This document shows, piece after piece, positions 33,385 to 45,100 of a stretch of DNA of 64,000 nucleotides (the first letter of the stretch is position 1; every line of letters begins with the position of its first letter). A program made the position numbers and the translations under genes. The DNA is from Actinostola sp. cb2023. Lineage: Eukaryota; Cnidaria; Anthozoa; Actiniaria; Actinostolidae. The DNA lies in contig JAUJYZ010000125.1 of NCBI GenBank assembly GCA_033675265.1, positions 171,001-235,000 on the forward strand, in the 5' to 3' direction. A model generated the notes under the pieces. It was not told the origin of the DNA, made no database searches, and saw only the letters and a list, made by a program, of their open reading frames with translations.

Positions 33385-36126
33385 ATTACAAAGTCCGCTT
33401 AATCCGTGTACTGAAGCTCCATGGGGAAGTTACAAGTCATGAACAGCTACATCCACGAGGCAGTTAGCTGACTGCCCCTGGGGATACAGAATCAGCTCAT
33501 GAGAGAAATATGACACTTTTAGTTTGACAAGTTGTCACTATTGTGCCGCTTCACTTCAAGTAGCGTTCCAGAGCTGTTTACTATTCTTCGCAGATCCGTC
33601 AAATTCTTGAGGTAATTTTCTCCCAGGTTGTGTTTGTTTGGAGAGAGAAGCGTAATCCCCCCTTACGACTCTAATCGACAGTGAACTGCAATCTGTTTTT
33701 GCATAATTTCGGGTGTTTTCTTTTGATATGCGATATAGCCATTGAACTCGCTCGGTTTAACCACAAATTTCACATTTTTGGAACTGGACGATAATCTTGC
33801 AGACTCAGTGGCTTTCTATGAAACAAAAGACCACGGTGGGCGAGCCAAAACCTCATTCAAATGGATGTAAACAGTGATAGTATGTCGACAATTGTCTGGA
33901 GTGCCTACCTGTTACTCTCGCTTCCGGAGTGTGAGAATTGATTACATACGTAATGACTGACGTACTACCGCCAGTACCGGTTACAAGTAATTCAGCTTGA
34001 GATAATTCAAAACAAAATCATTATCATTCAGAGACGATATAAACTCAATTATCTTTGTATCATAGATGTAATGTTTGTAAATACTGGTAGTTAGTTAATA
34101 CGGCGCCCGATTAATCACCTTAATCAAATATCGCAAAACGGAGTAAATTATTTTTGATTTTCTGTTCCATCACATTTCAGCATATTTTGAAAATTTAATT
34201 GCAGTTTTACGAAATGACAAAATAAAGTCGATGTCCCGAACACTTCTGAGTGTAAAGTTCAACGCTATCTCAAGGACTTGTTATATCGCTTATCGCGTTA
34301 TTTTAATTTCGGCACATTCCATCGTCATCATCATCAGACCATACAGCTGGGACCATGATAGGCCGAGTAGATGTGAAAAGTTAATAATGAAAACTTGTGC
34401 AAAGATGATGACTCTAACTCCAGCGAAGATTCTGAGCGTCGCCAAACAGTACTTCTATAAACAGCATTGTAATATAAACACTATACTGGTGAGACGTCCA
34501 ACAGCAGGGCCTCTGAGAGATCGTTGCGTGACGACACTAAAACTGCTGCGAGGGAGACTAGGCCTCTAGCCGTACAGTTTATACCTCGGAATCGATCGTT
34601 GCAAATGAACTAGCGTGCTGCAAACTTGTTCTAGCGTAGCCGGAGCAGGGCCATTTTCATTTTGAGAACTTATTCATAAAAACGAAATATCTAATGATCA
34701 CTAGAGACCATGTGCTCAAGATAGAAATATTTTATTGTCTATTGAACTGACGCGCGGCATCAAAGCACTTTGTAAGCGGTATGCCGTTTTGCTCGACGGT
34801 GCGTGCGATATTTTGATATATATTTTGATAAACTGACCCTACAAGAGTCGACGTCCTACGGCGAACAAGCGACGCAGCTATTACTAGTTGCTGCAATTGG
34901 GCGACAGGAGTGATGCCCGAGGGGTTCTCCCATGTGAAAGGGGCGGGGATGGTCGTCAGAAAATTTGAATTAAACCCCTAAAGGAGACCAATATGGGCGT
35001 GGCTATTTATTTGACCCCTAAAAGATACCATTCTAAAACAGGCAGACAAATAAGAGCTATAGCCACCAATACAGTATGACGGCGTTTTTTATTCGCGTGA
35101 CCCTAAATGATACCTTGATGGCTAAAAAAAAATTGGCGTTCCTTCGCCAAAAATCGTGATTTACACCCCTAAAAGAGCACATTGGAGTCCCCCCCCCCCC
35201 CCCCCCGGGGAGTAATAGCGCATTAGCCTTTGAAGACAAATGACTTCGTGGCCTTTCAGTATGTGAGGTCGTTGTAGAGCCCTCAATCATTACCTTAGGG
35301 CACGCCCGCAAGAGTACATCACCGCTAAATCTTGTGGGCGTGCCAGTGCTATATGTGGTCGCTTCCGTCAGTTAATCTTGGACGCATTAGTTATCAAGAT
35401 GCAGGTAAGATAAGTATGTTATGCCAGACCTTCTACACACATCGGAATCGAAAACTGGCAAAGAATTGAAAGAATTGAATGGACGACGCCCCTATCGTCC
35501 CGAATAAGATGCGATCAGTCAATAGATCGGATTGTAATACGACTGTATACCAGAGAAATTCGAGCAGGGAGTGACGGAGGGCAACGCGATGGGAGAGGCA
35601 GAGTAAAACTAAAAGAATGTAGCAGATAACTGCAAAGCAGAGTCTTTTGATTTAACATTTCTTACGTAACTGCAACCTAAACAATCAAGTTACATTGCGA
35701 CTTTTAGATACATTTGAGCTGCGTTTGTGTTTACAGATTCACATGTGAACAAAACTCAGAGAAGCAGAAAGCACAACCGAGATATGTATCATCATTCTCA
35801 GAAGAAAGGAAGGGTCGCGTCGGCATTTCCGTGATCTCCGCAACCTTTTGTCCCAGATTCCTTTCTATATATAGTTAATAGAGGGTCCCCTCTATTAATT
35901 ATGATATAAGCTACAAGCCCACGAATTTTGTAATATTACTAATATGTACATTTAATTATTTTATTACCGCATATCCGCCTCAATGGGGACCACATCCTTT
36001 GCATTTAGAACTTAAAAATATTCCGTTGCAAATTTCCGATTCAGTATAAATAGTGTCAAACACTAACCCCTTTTCTAATTTTGAAACTATTCTTATAAAA
36101 GCTATCATTCTATTTCGTCTATTATT
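33385..36126. other. Intergenic interval between ANKRD50-like and CLN3
   Basis: It includes the presumptive ANKRD50-like promoter (33385 to about 34000). Around 34900-35220 is a poly-C-bounded repeat with TAAACCCCTAAAGGAGACC-type blocks and a C run at 35191-35206. No protein-coding sequence recognised and no clear TATA box. Confidence 0.6.
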
Positions 36127-39100
36127 CTATTTCGTCTTTTTAAGCCAGTAACTGCACAATGCATTATGGGTAGGTAATGACGTCAGACCAGCCAATGCTA
36201 CGCCGAAAGAGTCGGCCATAGAAGCCACACCCATACAGAACTCCCTATGTGTAGGCTCGACCTGCAAGTACAAATGTATCTCAGAAAACAATGATAACAG
36301 GAAGTGTAGCAAGCCTTAAGGGGAGGGGGATGGGAGGAAGGGAAATGGAACAAGAGGCGAAACCAAGCGTGTTTCTGTTGCTTTACGAGAGCTCTGTATC
36401 TCCCAGAGTGTAGAGAGAAGTGGCCGTTTTTATATAGTCAAAATATATACATTTCATGTGTGACTCTGTCCTCAGATATAAGGGCGGTAAGTCAAGAGGA
36501 TGCACTATATCACAAATATTTTATAATGGCAAATTAAACATGGCCTAATATTGCTGGCATAATTACAACATTATTGTTACCTCTTTAGAAATCCTGTAAA
36601 ACGTATTAACATAAACTGCCCCACCAAGTAGACCCTCGAACAAGATAATAGCAAAGATGATCCATATGGAGGGCAGGAAGTGGAAAAATGCTTCAAATAA
36701 CAGCACCACGAGGTTGACATACTGAAACAATAATACATAACAATTCACCTGTAAACCTGACTGCCTGGGACTGTTTGATCACACAGATATGACATTTGGT
36801 TATCAGGGGAGTGAAATGGTATGTCTTGATTTTACACTGATAACTTTTAACCACAGACAAGACAAACTATTCCCACACTTCAGAAATACCTAAACGTCCA
36901 CCTCGGGCATTAGCAGTTTCCTTATCATTTTCAAAGTTGACAAATTCCTTGAATTTCCAATTGAGATAGAGGTACCTCTTTAGCGTGATCACTCTCAGGC
37001 AAGGTGGTTGCACATGGGAGGGGTGAGTAGGGGGTAGGTTGGTTACTGAAGGAATGCCAGTAGTATTGGAACCACTTGACAACTGGAAACCATTGTCAGC
37101 TGAATGGATTTTGTGTAGAATAAAGTTATTATTATTACAGTAGATACAGGTTTTCCACAAATTTGCACCAACCACTAGAAATTAAGACAGTGGCTTTTTT
37201 GCTTATTCAGGGGCCGTTTAATTAAATCCAAAACCTTGTGTTTCATAATACTGGTAGATTTGCAGAATAATAAAAAACATGTAACAGCATGCACAAATTT
37301 GTTGGATTTGTTACTCATGAATGCTTCCTGGGAGTATTCAAACTGGAATTGAGAACTATTTTTTTAGTACATTATAATGTTCGAGAGTCATACCTGTAAC
37401 ATTGCCAAAAGATAAGTATTCTTGATAGGTGCTATATTAACTGACGATCTTGATATTAAGACTCCAAACTGATAATCCACTTGATACCTTGACAACGGAG
37501 ATACAAAATCAACATTTCCACAACATTTGGCAAAAATTAAACAATTTGGTAGCTACAATACCATCTGTATTGTTCTTCTGGAGTTAGCCAGATTCCTTTG
37601 AAGAAGATTAGCTCATGCTGCAATGGAAAGTGAAAATAAAATGGTCAATGATTGAATGATTGCCTGTGTTGTATCCCAAGCAGGAGGAAACTCTGGTAAG
37701 CATTGGTGAGAGAGAGCTGCAGGCAAGAGGTTCATGTAGCTAGGTGTACACAAGTAAATGAGAAAGCTTGTCAGCATGAAAGTAATGAGTGAGACAAGCA
37801 GGTACAGAAGTTTACCACAGTGTAGGTGTAGGAAGAAAGGGAATAGAGGAAAGAAAGGGAATAGAGGGAAGAAAGGGAATAGAGGGAAGAGAGGAAAGAG
37901 AGGGAAGAGAGGAAAGAGAGGAAAGAGAGGAAAGGGAGGAAAGGGAGAGAAGGGAGAGAAAGGGAGGGAAGGGAGAGAAGGGAGGAAAGGGAGGGAAGGG
38001 AGGGAAGGGAGAGGGAAGAGAGGGAAGGAGAGGGAAGAGAGGGAGAAGGGAGGGAAGAGAGGAAAAGAGAGGAAAGAGAGGGAAGAGAGGAAAGAGAGGA
38101 AAGAGAGGAAAGAGAGGAAAGAGAGGAAAGAGAGGGAAGAGAGGAAAGAGAGGAAAGAGAGGAAAGAGAGGGAAGAGAGGGAAGAGAGGGAAGAGAGGGA
38201 AGAGAGGGAAGAGAGGGAAGAGAGGGAAGAGAGGGAAGAGAGGGAAGAGAGGGAAGAGAGGGAAGAGAGGGAAGAGAGGGAAGAGAGGGAAGAGAGGGAA
38301 GAGAGGGAAGAGAGGGAAGAGAGGGAAGAGAGGGAAGAGAACTACAGTATGGACAAAAAGCATACGGTAAATACTCATTATTAGATTTAATGCAAAAGTC
38401 AGTCAATAATCAAAAGTATGATTCAACGTACCAGTCCTTGGTTGATAAAGTATTCAGCAAAATAGACTAATGTTAAAGGAACCATGTACTTTAATAAAGA
38501 CTAAATAAATGAAAAATAGACACATTGATATTAGAATATGAATAACTGAGACAAGAGTGTTGATTTGTTTAGTACTGTAAGTCTAAATTAATAGGTTCAA
38601 ACCACAATAAACTAACAATACAGTCAACTCTCCGCTAACGGACACTCTCGTAAGCGGACAGCTCTACTTACGGACACCTTTTCAAATCCCCGTTTTACCT
38701 CCCAGTCAAACTCTGTATTTACACATTCCCGTAAGCGGACACTCTCTCCTAAGCGGACGCGGACACTTTTGAAAATGAAAATTGGATTTTTCTTTTGTTT
38801 ACGCTCTCTCGTAAGCGGACACACCATATAATAATGGACTTTCGGCAATGGATTTTGTCTTTAATTTGCAATAAATCAACAAAAATATGACCTTTTACAG
38901 AGCAACAAAACAGTGGGGATCTAGCCTGCGTAGCGGCGCTCTGGGGGAGGGGGGAAAGGGGAAAGGGAAAAGGGAAAAAAAAGGAGGTTCGGAGGGCCGG
39001 AAGGAAATCGGAAGGGGATCGGAAGGGGATCGGAAGGGGATCGGAAGGGGATCGGAAGGGGATCGGAAGGGGATCGGAAGGGGATCGGAAGGGGATCGGA

Positions 39101-42100
39101 ATCGGAGGAGGGGGGACTGGGGAGAGGAAGGGGAGAGAGGAGGAGGGAGCGCTCCCTCCCTCCTCTCCTCCCCAATCCCCCTCCTCCTCCTTTCCCCTCC
39201 TCCCCAGTCCCTTTTTTCCTCATCCCCTCCCTTCCCCTCCTTTTTTGTCCTTTTTCTCCCCAGCGCCGGGCTACGCAGGCTATGGGGATCGGTTTTGTCA
39301 AATCTCCATTTGTCCGCGGGGAAGCAAGGTGTACGGTTCAGTTGGTCCAGTTGCTATTTTTCTCTACCGATTAAAACGTAATTAACTCTCCCGTAAGCGG
39401 ACATCCACCCTATTTTTCTTTGGTGTCCGCTTACGGGAATAGTTCTCATAAGCGGACAGCTCTACTAACGGACACTTTTTTCAATTCCCGAGGGTGTCCG
39501 CTTACGAGAGAGTTGACTGTATTTTTCTTACCTTTAAAATCACTAGTTTTTCAAGAAGACTCAGATTCTCTGCAGTTTGCTCTAAAAATAAAATAGCGAT
39601 TTCATTCATGCATTTGTTTGTTTGTTCATTTGTTTGTTCGTTCATTTGTTTGTTTGTTCATTTGTTTGTTTGTTTGTTCATTTGTTTGTTCGTTCATCTG
39701 TTTGTTCGTTCATCTGTTTGTTCGTTCATCTGTTTGTTCGTTCATCTGTTTGTTCGTTCATCTGTTTGTTCGTTCATCTGTTTGTTCGTTCATCTGTTTG
39801 TTCGTTCATTTGTTTGTTCGTTCATTTGTTTGTTTGTTCGTTCATTTGTTTGTTCGTTCATTTGTTTGTTCGTTCATTTGTTTGTTCGTTCATTTGTTTG
39901 TTCGTTCATTTGTTTGTTTGTTCATTTGTTCATTTGTTTGTTGTTCATTTGTTTGTTTGTTCATTTGTTTGTTTGTTCATTTGTTTGTTTGTTCATTTGT
40001 TTGTTTGTTCATTTGTTTGTTCATTTTTGTTCATTTGTTTGTTCATTTGTTTGTTTGTTCATTTGTTTGTTCATTTGTTTGTTTGTTCATTTGTTCCTTC
40101 ATTTGTTTGTTCATTTGTTCGTTTGTTCATTTGTTTGTTTGTTCCTTCATTTGTTTGTTCATTTGTTTGTTTGTTACTTCATTTGTTTGTTCATTTGTTC
40201 GTTTGTTCATTTGCTTGTTTGTTTGTTCATTCAGAAAGCTTGCTAAACCCCACCTGTATTGTCTGCATTTCCATTGTCCCCAATAGCATGATGTTCACTA
40301 TTGTAAACTGGACTGTACAAAGTAGTCCAACTACTGTTCTTCAGATGACTTGGGTATTCCAGAATGAACCAAAAGCTGAAATGAAGAAGACACAACAATC
40401 ATTAGAAAACACATCTTTGCAGTCACATAACTGGATAAAAATAATATTTTTCTTTCAAGTGCACAGTATCCGAATCCTTCAATTTGATTGGTTCGTTGAG
40501 CGGGCCATATTTTCCTATCTCTGCCCTAGGGCATGGTATCCATTTTGTAAGTGCTGAATCAGTCAATGTTGTTGAGGGAAAAAAAAAAGTTATTTACCGA
40601 TTTTAGGTCGATCCATATTTCGGCCTCAGTCAGCACTTTCAAGACTGAGGGCACAGTTTTTCACTATACAGTCGGTAAATAACCTATATAATAACCTATA
40701 TAATAACCTATATAATAACCTATATAATAACCTATATAATAACCTATATAATAACCTATATAATAACCTATATAATAACCTATATAATAACCTATATAAT
40801 AACCTATATAATAACCTATATATATATATTGTACCTGATACCAAACACAAATGGCACTATATTCATGAGCAGAACAGTTATCTTGGGTGTGAGACCTGCT
40901 GATATCAACCCAGCGTATGACAGCGCACCAAACAAACCAGCAGCTCCTTTTAGAGATAAACATTGTGTATGGTTAGAAATACAGAGAAGGTCAAGTGCTA
41001 TAAAATCCACCTGAGTGTTAGCCCTTCCGTGCAAGAACAGAGTAAGTGATTTGTGATCAAAATGCAAATTCTCCTTTGAAATTCAAAGAATCTCAAGGAG
41101 AATTTAGATTTTGATCAGAGATCACTTACGTTGTTCTTGCAGGGAGCCCTTGAGTTGTATAATAATAATAATAATAATCTTTATTTCACGAAGGTGGAAT
41201 ACATATTACAGCTTATAAGCTGAAAAACTTATGGCCCTCCTAATCTATACACCAGTTCAAAAAACACTGGCAACATGCAATCTGAAATGGATGCTCTGAG
41301 ACCGAGTCTTCTCACGCGTACTGATTTTTAAGATCAGCAAACTGGTTTCTTTCTGGTGCAAACAGCCTATATGATCTGAAAGAGTTTGTCTTAAAGAACA
41401 TTTCTGGAAAGTTTCAATGGTATAGGATAAAATCTCAAAAAGTTATCGGGGATGACATTTATAGACTTTAGTATGGGATTTTGCCGTCATGCGTTGCAAG
41501 CCTCGTTTTGATGTTTTTTCAGAATTTAAATCGTTCATAACTTCGCAGAGATATATAATTTCGTCATGAAATTAGTTATATAAGTATAATGTAGAAGTTT
41601 CATGACGAAATTATATATCTCTGCGAAGTTATGAACGATTTAAATTCTGAAAAAACATCAAAACGAGGCTTGCAACGCATGACGGCAAAATCCCATACTA
41701 AAGTCTATAAATGTCATCCTCGATAACTTTTTGAGATTTTATCCTATACCATCGAAACTTTCCAGAAATGTTCTTTCAGACAAACTCTTTCAGATCATAT
41801 AGGCTGTTTGCACCAGAAAGAAACCAGTTTGCTGATCTTAAAAATCAGTACGCGTGAGAAGAGTGAATTGTGGGGATCAACTGTTTGAACACCAAATGTT
41901 ATTCCAAGCTTGTAGGACATCTTCAGAAGTACATGTACAATAAATGAATTTTGCATATTAAGGAGAAAATCCTCAGTCTCCCATAAATCCTATTGGTCTC
42001 GCATCCATTTCATATCACCAGTTATCAACATGTTTGACATAGATATTGTATATACATGTAGCAGCCATAGCTGATAATACATGAAATATCTTGATATTAT

Positions 42101-45100
42101 ACCTGTTCCAGATGACCAAGTAGAGATAACATTTCTAAGAAGAACAAAATTATGTATTTTTAATAGAAAACACACATACAATCTTGACGGTATATTTCAC
42201 TCACTATGGTGCTGCCTCAGAGTATGTATTTCCAAGAGGGGCAATATGGGACACCTAAAACATTGCGTATATGAAACAAGTAAGAAGTAATGAAACCTAA
42301 GCATAACCATATTTTGAAGTTTTATTCTTGTTTCATAGGTGGCTAAATGAATATTTAGGCTAAGTTAAAATTGAGGCATGGGCTTGTGCTCAGTTGTGTT
42401 GTCTCAAGAGTCATGCCGCACCCGTATTGCTGAATGTGCGGATCTACTCAAGTCTGAAAGCTGCATGTGCTGGCTAGCGGCTGTGCGCCATGCTGCGGAG
42501 TGCTCCAGGCTATGGCAGGGTCACGTGGTGCCATTCTTGCAGATCGTCATGGATCTAAGTAAGCGTGTTGCTCTCTTTGTTGGCCATTTGCTCTCAACCC
42601 ACCCTCCCTTTTGGTAAGTGTATGGTGTAGGTAAGTACTTTCCACTGACAGCTGTCAGTGTTAATTCTTGGCGTGCGCAGTCTGTGCGATGACCGGCACC
42701 GCCTTCCCAGGCACCTTCTCCCAAGCTCATCTGTGCTGATGAGATTAAGTGGAAGAAGTATGGCAAAACGTCTTTACTTACTTGTCAAAATGTGCAGAAA
42801 AACTTAGAAGAGTCAATTCCCCAAATCCACTACTAATACTTGCACACACAACTCCTGCAATAAAAGAGATTAACATGTATGCTTAAAATATAATAAAAGG
42901 TTAGATTTTTGGATTTGCGTAAACATAATTTCAATAAAGTTGTTGTATAAAAATGAAAAAAGAAAAACAAATGCAATGGGAATTACAGTGCGACGACATC
43001 AACCGGGCTACTTAGACCTCCTGATTGGCTGAAGTACACAAATTTTGAAATTGGCTTTGTTTTCGTCTGAATTGTGATTGATTCTCATTGTCTTAGTGGC
43101 CCCGGTTACAGTAGTCGCCTGGTATAATAACAGGTTTTGGACTTTTCCTTAGCATAGCATAATTCTGCACACTTCTTCTTGGATGAACAATAATGTGCAA
43201 GTTCTGATGATTAAGTTAATTAATTCATATTTGATTTTTTTCTTTTTTCTTTTTTCTATGACAACGTTATTGCAAGTAGGTGTATATATATATTACATTG
43301 TATACACCTATTTCAAAAAAGGTTGTCGAAGACATCAGTCCGTAGGCGATTCCAAGACCGAATTGCATTATGGTAACAGCTTGAATGTCGTGGATGCCAG
43401 AGAAAATTCGATTCAAAATTTGTCTTGGCATGATTGAATTCAAATAGTTATAATATATCATACAGCTTTTCATACAGGAAGTGCTATCTTTGGCTATTCA
43501 AGCTGTTACCACCTATCGCCTATGGACTGATGTCCTGAAATAGGTGTATATATACTAAGCACATTAGAGCTTTGGAATGAAGTGCTATAGAAATAATAAA
43601 TTATTATTATTATCATCATCATCATCATTATTATAATCATTATTATTATTAAAATAACTCACCAAACAAGCTAACCCAGAGGACATTTGAGTAAGCAACT
43701 AAGAAGAAACTTGCAAAGGCAAACAACACACAACCAGCTATTCTGATACTATAGAGAAGGACCATGAAAATACATGAATTTAGCAAATAAAACAGTACTT
43801 CATCTGTGCTCCATCAGGTACATGTAGGTTTATACCTGATGGTATATTGTACAGCTGGCATGCATACATCTAGTCTACTGGTAGATGCAGGGCAGAGATA
43901 TACAGTGTACAATGAATGATAAGTGTGGGCTGAAGCTTATATTACATTTTACATTACAAGCAATGCATAGATTTACATACTGGTAGTTGATTCTGTTCAT
44001 ATAAAATGGAGCTGTAAGTTTAATCAGCAACGTAGGCAAGATATCAGCCAGAAGAATTGTCTGTCAAGGGAGAACAAAATATCAAGCACAAAACAACAAT
44101 GACAACAACATACATGATGTCATCACATTGTCATCATCATCATCATCACCACCTACACAACCATCATCATAATCATCACTATTATCACTATCAGCATCAT
44201 CATCATCATCACCTACACAACCATCATCATCATCATCATCATCACTACTATCACTATCAGCATTACCACCTACACAACCATCACCACCACTATCAGCATC
44301 AGCACCACCTACACAACCATCATCATCATTACTATCAATATCATCTACACCTACACAACCATCATCATCATTACTATCACTATCTGCATCATCAACACCC
44401 CACCATCATCTACACCTACACAACCATCATCACTATCACTATCAGCATCACCACGCTATCATCATCTACACCTGCACAACCATCATCATCAGTACTATCA
44501 CTATCAGCATCATCATCATCACCCCACCATCATCTACACCTACACAACCATTATCATCATTACTATCAATATCAGTATCATGATCATCACCACCCCACCA
44601 TCATCTACACCTACACAACCATCATCGTCATCATTACTATCACTATCAGCTTCATCACCACCCTACCATCATATACACCTACACAACCATCATCATCATT
44701 ACTATCACTATCAGCATCATCACCACCCTACCATCATCTACACAGGTCTACACAACCATCATCATCATTACTATCAATATCATCTACACCTACACAACCA
44801 TCATCTACACCTACACAACCATCATCATCATTACTATCATCACTACCACAACCACTGTACATTACTGTAGATGAATCATCAGTGTTGCTACCAACATCAT
44901 TTCCACCACCACCACCACCCCATCATCATATACATGTATACACATGTATACACAACCATCAACATTGCTATCACTGTCGAGGGTTGTCCAATACACACGC
45001 CCAGGGGGGGTACTCAGGGGTATCAGTGACAGGGAGGTGCGAACGAGGCCAAACTTTTAAACCCCAAAAAAGTCCATTACGCAAAAACAAGACCCCAAAA

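Noticed and set aside
34500..34556. Further copy of the TAGTCTCC MITE (GGGAGACTA near 34545)
   Set aside because: Only one end and a 7-bp possible duplication (GGCCTCT) were seen; too little to call an element.
37758..38406. Four overlapping long ORFs (Glu/Arg/Lys-rich and Leu/Pro/Ser-rich)
   Set aside because: They lie on a pure purine/pyrimidine satellite in a CLN3 intron; openness in several frames on both strands is due to composition.
39494..40557. Phe/Val/Cys/Leu-rich ORFs up to 311 codons
   Set aside because: Translation of the TTTGTTTGTTC array in three frames; the part beyond the array overlaps CLN3 exon 40254-40375 on the opposite strand.
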